Shown: in pieces, positions 17,940 to 26,453 of the stretch
Layout of the letters: every line of letters begins with the position of its first letter
Numbering within the stretch: the first letter of the stretch is position 1
NCBI RefSeq assembly: GCF_006439015.1
Contig: NZ_RCZG01000008.1
Location: 62,001 to 126,000, forward strand
DNA from: Mycolicibacterium hodleri
GTDB lineage: Bacteria; Actinomycetota; Actinomycetes; Mycobacteriales; Mycobacteriaceae
Direction of reading: 5' to 3'
DNA: 64,000 bases
Notes under the pieces: generated by a model
What the model was told of the DNA's origin: nothing
The model's database searches: none
Seen by the model: only the letters and a program-made list of their open reading frames with translations
Program-made: the position numbers and the translations under genes

Positions 17940-18833
17940 ATGCTGTTGCGGATGCTAAGTGTTGTGGTGTTGGTGGCAGGGCTCTGGGGTGCCACTCTCA
18001 CCACCGGTGAGACCGGAACGGCGAAGGCCACGCCAGCGATCGAGTACCTACAGGTGCCCTCGGAGTCGATGGGTCGCGACATACCAGTCGCATTCATGGC
18101 CGGCGGCCCTCACGCCGTCTACCTGCTGGACGCCTTCGACGCAGCACCTGACGTCAGCAACTGGGTCACTGTCGGCAACGCCTTCAACACACTCGCAGGC
18201 AAAGGCATCTCGGTTGCGGCGCCCGCCGGCGGTGCATACAGCATGTACACCAATTGGGAGCAGGACGGCAGCCGGCAGTGGCAGACTTTTCTCTGCGACG
18301 AGCTGCCGAACTGGTTGGCCGCGAACAAAGGCCTCGCCCCCGGCGGCCACGCCATCGTCGGAGCGGCACAGGGCGGAAACGGTGCGCTCGAGGCAGCGAC
18401 GTTCCGTCCCGATCGATTCCGTTACGCTGGCTCTATGTCGGGCTTCGTCACCCCCGAGCGGACCGGCACTGATGGCGCAATCACGCAGGGCTTGCAGAAC
18501 TTCGGCGGCGTTGACATCCGGAACATGTGGGGTCTGCCACAGCTGGGCCGCTGGAAGAATCATTCCGCGAACGTCCATTCCAGCTTGCTGAAAGACAACA
18601 ACACTCGACTGTGGATCTTCAGCCCGCAAACCATGACGGCCAGTGATCCGGCCGCAATGATAGGTTTCCCGGACATAGCTCAGGGCAACAATCGCACCTT
18701 CTACGGGCAGTACCGCGATATCAGCGGGTCGAATGGGCATTTCGACTTTCCTCTGACCGGCGACCATGGCTGGAGCAGCTGGGCGCCAGAGCTCGCCGCG
18801 ATGTCGGCTGATTTGGTCTCGTCGATCAAATGA
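17940..18833 (+). CDS. MPT51/FbpD-like secreted antigen 85-family protein
   Basis: The 297-residue product starts with a signal peptide (MLLRMLSVVVLVAGLWGATL) and has the alpha/beta hydrolase fold of the antigen 85 complex: YLQVPSESMGRDIPVAF, WEQDGSRQWQTFLCDELPNW. At the nucleophile elbow it reads IVGAAQGGNGALEAA, with Gln in place of Ser, as in MPT51. Mycolyltransferase activity is therefore unlikely; MPT51 is thought to bind matrix or glycan ligands. GAGGAG precedes the ATG at 17940. The protein supports a mycolic-acid-containing host. A small exported protein gene follows. Confidence 0.87.
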   Translation: MLLRMLSVVVLVAGLWGATLTTGETGTAKATPAIEYLQVPSESMGRDIPVAFMAGGPHAVYLLDAFDAAPDVSNWVTVGNAFNTLAGKGISVAAPAGGAYSMYTNWEQDGSRQWQTFLCDELPNWLAANKGLAPGGHAIVGAAQGGNGALEAATFRPDRFRYAGSMSGFVTPERTGTDGAITQGLQNFGGVDIRNMWGLPQLGRWKNHSANVHSSLLKDNNTRLWIFSPQTMTASDPAAMIGFPDIAQGNNRTFYGQYRDISGSNGHFDFPLTGDHGWSSWAPELAAMSADLVSSIK

Positions 18834-18930
18834 GTTTCTGTGAACGATGCGCTAGGGCGTACACGTGGAGCTGCGCGGGCCAGTCATTGCTGCGAAGCGA
18901 TTCAGATCTGAATCGCGAAGGGAGAGTCAG

Positions 18931-19182
18931 TTGTCAGCAGTTAAAAAACGTGTAGTTGTCGCCGTTGTCGCCACAGTTGCCGTCGTCTACTCCGCTCCGG
19001 CGGCGAACGCTGACCCCGCTGGCGACGATCCGTGCAGTCTGACTGCCAACCTTCTGTGTGCGTTCATTCCGCGTGCGCCCGATCTGGACCACGACATCGA
19101 CATATCGAAGGATTTCGGTACCGACAATGGGAGCTCAGAAGGCAAGCCACCCACTGATGTCTGCATCAGCGGGTGTTACTGA
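18931..19182 (+). CDS. Small exported protein of a mycobacterial PDLD-type family
   Basis: An 83-residue product starts at a TTG (18931) with GGGAGA seven bases upstream. It has a signal peptide (VKKRVVVAVVATVAVVYSAP, cleavage near ANA-DP). The mature part contains two early cysteines (DPCSLTANLLCAFIPRAPDL) and the acidic DHDID motif, then a cysteine-containing end (DVCISGCY). Small secreted proteins with this C-x(7)-C...PDLD pattern are frequent in mycobacteria. A broken relative lies at 22648-22916. The function is unknown; it is probably cell-envelope or extracellular. Confidence 0.72.
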   Translation: MSAVKKRVVVAVVATVAVVYSAPAANADPAGDDPCSLTANLLCAFIPRAPDLDHDIDISKDFGTDNGSSEGKPPTDVCISGCY

Positions 19183-19835
19183 ATGCGCTTTCATGCCAAT
19201 CGCGCCCCGAACCGCCGCCGTCCTGCTAGATATTCAGCGCATTTACCTGCGGCATTAAGGGCAGCAGTGTGCACCGCGCCCAAAGATCGAGTCGACAGCG
19301 AGCCGAAGCTTATGCACCTCGGCGCCGAGACAACCAGGTTTCTGAAGGCTAGGGGTCGAGAAAGCCAATTTGCCTAGTCCGAAATTCGGGGGTGATGCCG
19401 ATTATTCGTGAAGTTTCAGTCCATTGTGCGGTTTCCAGTTTGACCTCCTAAAGCATTGCGGTGGCAATATGAACAGGCGCTGTTTTTGCTGTTGGCTGGC
19501 TCCCTTACTGGATTGCGGCGTGATGAGTCGGCGTCTCCGCTGCTATCGTCTTCGCTTTTGGTAAACACGTTCACCCGCCGCCGCGTGTCGACTCTGGGCA
19601 TTGTGCATAGCGTGCCCCGTCGACCATTGCGGGAACGTGAATTTCGTCCTCGCTTGTCTTGATCCGCAGCCCCACCCGGCCGTTCTGACGAAGCGAAGAA
19701 TGGCGAATCCGCCATAACGTTGAGAATCTCATTAGCGTACTAGGCATCCGTGATGGCCTTTTACCAATTTCTCTTCCTAATCGATATTTCGAGAGACAGT
19801 CTGGTGTCACGGCGGTCCAACCGCTGGAGCAAACA
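19183..19835. other. 650-base gap, lower GC, no gene recognised
   Basis: No domain could be recognised on either strand. The stretch 19380-19800 is visibly richer in A/T than its surroundings and lies directly upstream of a TnsA-like remnant. It is therefore probably residual mobile-element sequence. Confidence 0.45.
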
Positions 19836-20310
19836 ATGTCGGATGCTAAGACGGTCGTGGAATCGATGGGCTGGTCCTACCTCGTCGTGAACGAGCCTCC
19901 AGCGATCCGTTTGGCAAACGTGCGCCTCCTGTCGGGTTATCGACATCGACGGGAGTGGTCGATCAACTCGGATGTGCTGACGAGATTCGATCCGGCGCCG
20001 GGAGATTCGCCGGCGTGCCCATTGCCGATGCCGAACACGCCAGCGGCCCGCACCGACCGCCATTGGTTCGTGCGGCCCTCATGCACCTGTTGTGGCTCCA
20101 CGAGTACTCGGTCAACTTGGACGAATCACTTCCCCCGGTCAACGATCTTGGAGGCGCCGAACTGAACCGTGCAGGAGTGCGCGTAGGTATGGGAACACGA
20201 TTCGCCTACGACGGAGAAATCGTCGTGCAGTCGTAGCGCTGGAACGAATGAACCGTGGCTTTTGTAGCGATCATCAACGGATTGGCGAGGTCCGACTCGA
20301 CGCCCAGCCG
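19836..20310 (+). pseudogene. TnsA-like transposition endonuclease remnant running into a TnsB/Mu-transposase start
   Basis: The first frame gives MGWSYLVVNEPPAIRLANVR and LLSGYRHRREW, the pattern of actinobacterial TnsA-like heteromeric transposase endonucleases. Near 20005 it shifts to a second frame with GVPIADAEHA, VRAALMHLLWLHEYSVNLDE and GAELNRAGVRVGMG. This is followed by TRFAYDGEIV, the usual beginning of the partner Mu-type transposase. A further shift continues as VALERMNRGF before homology ends at about 20310. No catalytic DDE part follows; the TetR gene at 20407 lies in that place. Limits are approximate. Confidence 0.6.
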
Positions 20311-20406
20311 ATCACTGTGGCGACCGCGCTCGACGGTTGGGTGGTCGACGTCGACAGTCTGCTTTCCCCGAACTCGATACCGGATCGCCTTCGGGATTGG
20401 AATTCG

Positions 20407-21105
20407 TCATCCCTCGGGCGATGGAGTCGGGCCGTCGCGCAGGGTGCTCAGCGCCTGCCGCGCCTCGTCGAGTGTCGCGCAGACAACGTCGATTCGAGCT
20501 TGGACCAAGGCGGACGCCGCGTCCCCGCCCCCCTGCATCGAGAGGGCTGGTGCGAGAAATCCTTGTACGCGCTTCCGGATTGCACGTTCGGAGTGGTCGC
20601 GCTGCTGCATGGCCAAGTACAGCTGTTCCACCGTCCAGGTGATGATGTCACCGATCGGAACGTCGATTCGGATCTGGCCGGCGCGCCGGCCCCGTTCGTA
20701 TACGGGTCCCAGTGTCGACGTCACCAGTTCGTGGGCTTCCGAATCCAGCTCTGCCGCCGTCCGAATGACTAATAGTTCGCGAATGACGGGATCGTTCGGC
20801 AGCTCGCGGACCAGGTAGAGGAACGCGACTTCCAGCTGGGCGAAAGTTCCGGAGTGGCCGTTGATTTCGTTGACGCACGCCTCGGCGTAGCTAGCTGCCC
20901 GCCTGAGAGCCACCGCGACGATCATGTCCTCGCGTCTGCCCAGGTGGCGGAACGCGGTAGCGCGTGAAATACCGGCCGCGGCGGCAACCACATCGATCGT
21001 CACTGTCTGGAGGTCGTCACGCCCCAGTTCTGCATCGGCCGCGCGTACCAATCGGTCCACGACCGAGGATTCGTCATCGCGGGTCTCCTCGCTTGGCACG
21101 TGCAT
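20407..21105 (-). CDS. TetR-family regulator divergent from the P450 gene
   Basis: The 232-residue product has an N-terminal helix-turn-helix (VTIDVVAAAAGISRATAFRH, LGRREDMIVAVALRRA). A C-terminal domain with ELLVIRTAAELDSEAHELVT follows. It is transcribed away from the cytochrome P450 gene, with a 135-base shared control region. Local control of the P450 is the simplest reading (inference). The gene abuts the TnsA/TnsB remnant at its 3' end. Confidence 0.87.
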   Translation of the reverse strand: MHVPSEETRDDESSVVDRLVRAADAELGRDDLQTVTIDVVAAAAGISRATAFRHLGRREDMIVAVALRRAASYAEACVNEINGHSGTFAQLEVAFLYLVRELPNDPVIRELLVIRTAAELDSEAHELVTSTLGPVYERGRRAGQIRIDVPIGDIITWTVEQLYLAMQQRDHSERAIRKRVQGFLAPALSMQGGGDAASALVQARIDVVCATLDEARQALSTLRDGPTPSPEG

Positions 21106-21240
21106 AGACGCTAGTTGATTCGGCTATTTCGGCAGAATCCAGACATTGATATTCACCGGTCCAATAATCGCGAATACTGAGATTTCTAGTCTATCGAGTC
21201 TCACACTGTAAGTGTTGACCGACGTTCTCGAAGGAGCACC

Positions 21241-22413
21241 ATGACCCGCACGTGTCCGGCGATACCGAATCAGGCGACACTTCCGCTACTCGACGATCGC
21301 TCAGCGGCATGGAAAATCATCCACGACGCGGGCGATGTCGCCGTCTCCGAGGACGGCACCTACTTCCTGATAGGCGCCGATGCCGTCGAATCGGCTGCCA
21401 AGAATACGGAAGTCTTCTCATCCGAAGGGGCGTTCGCACTGCTCGGGAGCCCGTTCCCGCTAGTGCCGATCGCCGTCGATCCGCCGGAGCACAGCCGATA
21501 CCGGAGAGTGCTCAATAAGTTCTTCAGCCCCCGAAGCATGGCAGAACACGAAGACGAACTGCGTCGTCAGGTGGACGAACTCATCGATGGAATCATGGCA
21601 AGTGGTCCGGTGTGCGATGTGGTGAGCGCCTTGGCAGTGCCCTTTCCCTCCCAGGTGTTCTTGACCCTATTTGGATTGCCACTGAAAGATAGGGATCGGC
21701 TCATCGGCTGGAAGAACGCAATCATCGAGCTCACGGATACCCACGCAGTGGCTGAAAGCACTCCCGAGTCGCTGCTCGTGGCGGGCGAGCTGTTGAGCTA
21801 CCTCGCAGACCTCATCAAGCAACGTCGCGTGGCGGCGAGGGGTGTCGACCTGCTCAGCCAGTTGCTTGCCGACAGGGACGAGGGGGCCATTACCGACGAC
21901 GAACTCATGGGCATGTGCTTCATCTTCATTCTCGCGGGCCTAGACACCGTCACCTCGGCTGTCGGATTTGCGTTGAGCGCTCTTGCCCAGGACGCCGATC
22001 TCCGAAACAAGGTGAGAAGTGACGCCGCTGTGGCCGCCGCGTTCATGGAGGAGATTCTCCGAGTCGAGAGTCCGGTTCCATCCGTGCCCAGGGTTACCAC
22101 TGCGGCGGTCGACGTCGACGGCGTCACCATCCCGGCAGGAGCGACGTGCTGGCTGATGATGGGTGCCGCGAACCGGGATGCTCGACGCTTCGAAGACCCA
22201 CACCTGATCGGTGAGAGGAGAACGGGTCATTTCGCGTTCGGCCGCGGACCGCATCGCTGCCTGGGATCTCATCTCGCGCTGCTCGAGCTACGGTTGGTCA
22301 TCGAGCAATGGCTAACGCGGATACCCGATTTCGCGCTTGAAAGCCCTCCCGAGGTGATTTGGCCCAGTGCCACGCACGGCCTGCGGCGGCTCGAGATCCG
22401 CATCGATGTGTGA
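21241..22413 (+). CDS. Cytochrome P450
   Basis: This is a 390-residue bacterial class I P450. Visible landmarks are the I-helix oxygen-activation motif AGLDTVT (about residue 232), the K-helix EEILRVE with ExxR, and the heme-binding loop FGRGPHRCLGSHLA. The Cys is the fifth iron ligand. AAGGAG precedes the ATG. No ferredoxin or reductase gene is adjacent. The enzyme hydroxylates an unknown small hydrophobic compound. It diverges from a TetR gene and is followed by a G/C hairpin. Confidence 0.93.
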   Translation: MTRTCPAIPNQATLPLLDDRSAAWKIIHDAGDVAVSEDGTYFLIGADAVESAAKNTEVFSSEGAFALLGSPFPLVPIAVDPPEHSRYRRVLNKFFSPRSMAEHEDELRRQVDELIDGIMASGPVCDVVSALAVPFPSQVFLTLFGLPLKDRDRLIGWKNAIIELTDTHAVAESTPESLLVAGELLSYLADLIKQRRVAARGVDLLSQLLADRDEGAITDDELMGMCFIFILAGLDTVTSAVGFALSALAQDADLRNKVRSDAAVAAAFMEEILRVESPVPSVPRVTTAAVDVDGVTIPAGATCWLMMGAANRDARRFEDPHLIGERRTGHFAFGRGPHRCLGSHLALLELRLVIEQWLTRIPDFALESPPEVIWPSATHGLRRLEIRIDV

Positions 22414-22431
22414 GGCGGCAGATGCGCCGCC
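22414..22431 (+). terminator. Short hairpin directly after the P450 stop
   Basis: GGCGGC (22414-22419) pairs with GCCGCC (22426-22431) around a 6-base loop, starting at the first base after the stop codon. It lacks a T tract, so it is only a possible terminator. Confidence 0.35.
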
Positions 22432-22647
22432 CGAAGCGCCAGCACTGATCAACCGTGTCAGGACTGCAGCGACGCGCCCCGACTAGTCCGCCAAATTCTG
22501 CGATTCGATGCGTCGAAGCGCATCCGCTCGCAACCGGGGTTTACCCGCTACCGATCCTCGGAGTTCATCGAGGTCGCCTAAACTCTTTGCCGATTGGTGT
22601 TCTAGGCTTCGCCTGGTCCGCATGAGCAAGTCGACCGAAGGAACGCG

Positions 22648-22916
22648 ATGATCACTATGAAGAAGGCGATTATCGTAGCAATCGGCGCCAGCGCCGTGTC
22701 GCTGAGCGTGGCCGCGCACGAGGATGCTTGATCCGGGAGACGGCTCGTGTCCGCTCGCGATGTCCTTCTTGTGCATTTCCTGCCGATGGCCCCAGACCTC
22801 GACCTCACCACGGACCCCATCACGCTCAATGGCGATACCCTTCCGCAGATGCGGGCTGCACGCTGGACACGGACGGCGCGCCGTCGTCACCTCCGTGCTC
22901 GACCGGTTTTTCGTAG
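22648..22916 (+). pseudogene. Broken small exported protein gene (relative of 18931-19182)
   Basis: An intact signal peptide (MITMKKAIIVAIGASAVSLS) runs into a TGA after 27 codons. The adjacent frame then gives DPGDGSCPLAMSFLC, and another gives FLPMAPDLDLTTDPITLN, the same C-x(7)-C...PDLD layout as the protein at 18931-19182. A third frame ends in a plausible C-terminus (TDGAPSSPPCSTGFS). At least three lesions have destroyed the gene. Confidence 0.65.
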
Positions 22917-23086
22917 CAGTCGTTTGGCGCCGCAACCGCTGTGCGTGCCCCCGGGCGCCCGTCCCGGGATAGTGCTCCGGCGGCGACAATGCGGTGCCGA
23001 TTCGCGTGATTCGGCTATGCATCGGTTTGTGCGACGGCTAGATTCAAAACAGCGCGCGATTGGGCGCCTAGAAGTCGAGGTGGGAC

Positions 23087-23527
23087 GTGCAGATTAGATT
23101 CGCTGCCGTGATTCCAGTGGTTCTGACCATCGCCTGTATCACCGGCTGCTCGTCACCGTCGTCGGCGCCCCGTCAGCAGGGCTCCATGCCGGTGGGCACC
23201 GCAGAGGTGACGGTCAACGATCAGAAACTGGCGACGTCCAAGTCCGTCGCCTGCAGTATCGAACAGGCGACGACGACCATCCAGACCGGCGACGACAACG
23301 CGGGAACCACGGTCATCGTGGACAACTCGGGTAAACCCGTTGCCAGGTCCGTGGTGATTCGTAACCTCGGCGGATTCACTGGCAGCTACTCGCAGGACCT
23401 CGGTCCCAGCGCCGATGTCAAATGGACCGGGCGGACCGTCACCGTCGCCGGTACCGCCGACGGATTCAATGCCGACAACCCCAGCGTGCGAGCCACCGGA
23501 CAGTTCTCGATCGCGGTGAGTTGCTAG
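23087..23527 (+). CDS. LpqH-family (19-kDa antigen type) lipoprotein
   Basis: The 146-residue product has a lipoprotein signal peptide with lipobox ITGC at residues 19-22, so Cys22 would be acylated and membrane-anchored. The mature part follows the LpqH pattern of short beta strands and ends in FSIAVSC. A Cys pair (VACSIEQA and the terminal Cys) could form the family's conserved disulfide. The start is GTG 23087. Proteins of this family are surface-exposed in mycobacteria and are recognised by the immune system; their cellular role is not settled. Confidence 0.8.
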   Translation: MQIRFAAVIPVVLTIACITGCSSPSSAPRQQGSMPVGTAEVTVNDQKLATSKSVACSIEQATTTIQTGDDNAGTTVIVDNSGKPVARSVVIRNLGGFTGSYSQDLGPSADVKWTGRTVTVAGTADGFNADNPSVRATGQFSIAVSC

Positions 23528-23607
23528 CTTTTACGGCGCTCGGCAACGACGTCATCGCGTGCGAACCGATGCGAGGATGGCAATTCGACGCCAAGGCCGC
23601 CACGGTG

Positions 23608-24309
23608 TCATGTTCGCCAGACGACGGTTTCCTCCAGGCCGGCACGCGTGGTGCGAAAACGGTTTGCCGGGTGATCGAGATCGGGCCAGCCGAACGATAT
23701 TCCGCAGACGACGATTTCGTGGCTGTCAATGTCGAAGAACGTCCGCACGGCCGGTGAGACAATGGCGAGGGCCGCTTGGGATATGGCACCTAGCCCCAGA
23801 CTGTGTGCCGCCAAGAGGAAGCTGTTGACGTATATGCCGCAGTCGAGCACCCCATAGGTGCCCAGTTCGGCTCGGGACGTGACGATTGCGACGTGTGGCG
23901 CTCCGAAGAATTCGAAGTTCTTCGCCGTCTGGGCGTTGGACGCAGTGCGATCGCCCTCGGCGATGCCGAGGCTGTCGTAGAGCTGCCGCGCCACTGCTTT
24001 GCGACGTTGCCGTGACGTCCCGGTGTAGCAGGGCGGAAACTCGATGTCGGGTGCCGGGTTTCCGCGCGCCGCCTCAGCCAGCACGGCAGTGCGGAATTCG
24101 TTCGTGGCATTGCCACTGGTGACGTAGGTCGTCCACGGTTGGGTGTTGCACCACGACGGAGAGCGTCGGGCTATGTCCAGTAACCGCTCGATACGTTGGT
24201 GTGGAACAGTTTCGGGCAGAAAGCTCCGGCAGCTCCAACGGTCGGTGAGGAGTCGTTCCAGGGCGTCGGCCTGCGCGGTCGAGGGGCCAGTGCGCTCATC
24301 GCCGCTCAT
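23608..24309 (-). CDS. Nitroreductase-family FMN enzyme
   Basis: The 233-residue product has the nitroreductase fold: RWSCRSFLPETVPHQRIERL (Arg/Ser for FMN phosphate), ARRSPSWCNTQPW for flavin binding, a mid-region LDCGIYVNSFLLAAHSLGLG, and a C-terminal CGISFGWPDLDHPANRFR. The family reduces nitro groups, quinones or enones with NAD(P)H. It stands between a lipoprotein gene and a membrane protein gene and no substrate can be inferred. Confidence 0.9.
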   Translation of the reverse strand: MSGDERTGPSTAQADALERLLTDRWSCRSFLPETVPHQRIERLLDIARRSPSWCNTQPWTTYVTSGNATNEFRTAVLAEAARGNPAPDIEFPPCYTGTSRQRRKAVARQLYDSLGIAEGDRTASNAQTAKNFEFFGAPHVAIVTSRAELGTYGVLDCGIYVNSFLLAAHSLGLGAISQAALAIVSPAVRTFFDIDSHEIVVCGISFGWPDLDHPANRFRTTRAGLEETVVWRT

Positions 24310-24367
24310 GGGGGCTGATGCTAGCAGGCGTTAACGATCGTTAGCTGGCTGCGGGGAGTTGAGCCGA

Positions 24368-25114
24368 CTACCCGAGGACGCGCGCGGCGGTTCTCGACGC
24401 GTCAGCCGAATCACGCTCGTCAACAAGACCGTAGCGGGTGCCTGCCATCGTCAGCCAGATTCCGGCAGACCCGCCGAGCGCGGCGAAGATGCCGGTCGTG
24501 ATCCATTGCCAGCTCTGGAACGCCGGACCGAAATAGGTAGTGGTCACGGTGAACCACCCGATCGCCAGCACGGTGAACCCCACCCACATCAAAGTCGACT
24601 GTCCGCGGGTTGACCTGCGACGCAGGGTTAGTGCGATCGCGAACGGCGGGTACACGACTACGGTCAAGCCGAACGCGATGACGTAGAGGTCGTCTTCGAG
24701 CGTTGCCTTCACCATCCACCAGATCACCATGCCGAACGCCACCGCGGCGGCGAGCAGTGCGGTAAAGACACGCTGGGACACGTGCGGAAAGAGTTCGCTT
24801 CGGCCGTATCGGTACGTCTGCCGTAGGTAGACGACCTCCATCAGCGACGTCAGGACGAGCGCGGCCCAGAACAATTTGAGAAACCAGTGGTCGTAGACGT
24901 TGAACCACTGGTCGAACCGAGCGACGTACGACGTATCGTGGGCGAACCAGAACACCGAACAGAAGATCGGGAACGAGTACGTGGCGTCCCGCTTGGCCAT
25001 CACGAATGCTTGCGAGAACCACATTGCCATGCCGATGATCGTCACCCCGGCGAGCGCCAGTACCCCCACCCGGTGAGCGTCTACGGCGACCAAGACGGCG
25101 TAAGGGTCGTACAT
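24368..25114 (-). CDS. Seven-helix membrane protein, possibly terpene-cyclase-like
   Basis: The 248-residue product has about seven hydrophobic segments. Aromatic and charged residues cluster inside them: FWFAHDTSYVARFDQWFN, DHWFLKLFWAALVLTSLMEV and YLRQTYRYGRSELFP. The layout of short helices with acidic residues (HD, D, E) recalls integral-membrane Pyr4/PaxB-type terpene cyclases. The resemblance is weak and from memory. It diverges from a six-helix membrane protein gene at 25306. I cannot assign a function. Confidence 0.65.
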   Translation of the reverse strand: MYDPYAVLVAVDAHRVGVLALAGVTIIGMAMWFSQAFVMAKRDATYSFPIFCSVFWFAHDTSYVARFDQWFNVYDHWFLKLFWAALVLTSLMEVVYLRQTYRYGRSELFPHVSQRVFTALLAAAVAFGMVIWWMVKATLEDDLYVIAFGLTVVVYPPFAIALTLRRRSTRGQSTLMWVGFTVLAIGWFTVTTTYFGPAFQSWQWITTGIFAALGGSAGIWLTMAGTRYGLVDERDSADASRTAARVLG

Positions 25115-25305
25115 GATCGCTCTCCAAACATTGGTCGCCGGACACGAGGCGCGCGGCAGCGTACGTCAACTGTGTCCGGCCGATCAGCCGTGCGTCAAGA
25201 CCTATCACAATTTATGCGACAGAAACCCTCATAATTATTAGCAGGCGGGCGATACTCGTGAAAGTAGTCGCCGCTTGAACCTATTCGAGCAGAAGAAGGA
25301 AATCC

Positions 25306-26151
25306 ATGGTCGCCCATGTGCCCCGGCAGGCCACCGTGCCAACGAAATCTGCCGCACCCGCGATCGCAGACCGCCCCGCCGCACGGGGGCGACTCACGGT
25401 GATGGAGGCCAAGGTTCAGAGGGTCCTGATCTGGTCGGGCCTCGGGATGATCGTGGTGTGGCTCGGGGCATTTCTGTTCATTGCGGGCTTCATCCCACCG
25501 TCGGCACCGACCAGCAGCAGCGACGCCATCGTGCGTCTTTACGAGGACCACTCGATCGCCATCAAGCTCGGGCTGGTGATGTCGATGTTGGGCTCGGCGC
25601 TGCTGGTCCCCTTTGGCGTGGCGATATCCGGTCAGCTCAAGCGAATTGACGGTGCCAAGGCGCTCGCGGACATCCAGATGGTTTCGTGCGCGCTGTTGTC
25701 CCTGGAGTTCATCACCCCGATCGGGGTCTGGATGGCCACGAGCTTCCGCGTTGACGGTCGATCGCCCGAGTTCACCGAGGCGATGCACGATCTCGGCTGG
25801 ATCCTGTTCATGACGGTGATCTGGTCGTTGTGGGTGCAGCTGATCGCCATTGCCGTGGCCATCTTCGTCGACCGGCGTGAAGAGCCGGTTCTTCCCCGAT
25901 GGCTGGGGTACCTGAGCTTGTGGACGTCGGTACTCATCCTGCCTGCGGGCACCGTTCTCTTTTTCAAGAGCGGACTCTTCGCCTGGAATGGCGTTGCGGG
26001 ACTTTATATTCCGTTAGTGGGATTCGTCATCTGGATCACCTCGATGAGCGTTGTCATTCATCGAAACCTCACCAAGCGGATCGGCGAAGGCATCGCAGCC
26101 GGGAAGCGGTCAGCCCGTCCGCCGCTTCGGGTCGGATCACGATGCCATTAG
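25306..26151 (+). CDS. Six-helix membrane protein with PRWxGY and FAWNG motifs (copy 1)
   Basis: The 281-residue product has a 32-residue soluble N-terminal extension, then six transmembrane helices. Family marks are SGQLKRIDGAKAL after helix 2, LEFITPIGVWMA in helix 3, PVLPRWLGYLSLW before helix 5 and FFKSGLFAWNGVAG between helices 5 and 6. It is closely related to the protein at 35370-36074 and more distantly to those at 26454 and 31512. GAAGGAAA precedes the ATG. The 3' end overlaps a decayed SDR on the other strand. The function is unknown; such genes recur beside oxidoreductase genes here. Confidence 0.78.
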   Translation: MVAHVPRQATVPTKSAAPAIADRPAARGRLTVMEAKVQRVLIWSGLGMIVVWLGAFLFIAGFIPPSAPTSSSDAIVRLYEDHSIAIKLGLVMSMLGSALLVPFGVAISGQLKRIDGAKALADIQMVSCALLSLEFITPIGVWMATSFRVDGRSPEFTEAMHDLGWILFMTVIWSLWVQLIAIAVAIFVDRREEPVLPRWLGYLSLWTSVLILPAGTVLFFKSGLFAWNGVAGLYIPLVGFVIWITSMSVVIHRNLTKRIGEGIAAGKRSARPPLRVGSRCH

Positions 26152-26305
26152 TCCGCCGTCGACGGGCAACGCGGCACCAGTGACGAAGGACGCCTCCTCG
26201 CGGGCCAGAAACACCGCCATGTGAGCGATCTCGTCTACGTGCCCCCATGCGTGCCATTGGGGCTGTCGTCAGGAGGCCGGAAGTGAGTTCGGCCGACATC
26301 TGTCG
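26137..26305 (-). pseudogene. SDR-family C-terminal remnant with frameshift
   Basis: The reverse strand reads TTAPMARMG, shifts frame at a run of G (near 26245), and continues HVDEIAHMAVFLAREEASFV then TGAALPVDGGLMAS to a TGA at 26139-26137. This is the conserved end of an SDR. The N-terminal two-thirds are missing, and the space is taken by the downstream membrane gene region. It overlaps the last codons of the gene at 25306-26151. Confidence 0.72.
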
Positions 26306-26453
26306 ATCGGTCCGGTCAAGCCTCACATGTCTTTTGGGCGGCGCGACGGGAGTGGGGGGCGTAATGAGACGAGTGTGATCGTTGACACCAAGCGGGTGCG
26401 GTATTACATTTTGAGATTGGCTGGTGCAAAAAAGGACGGGAGCTCGAAGCGTG

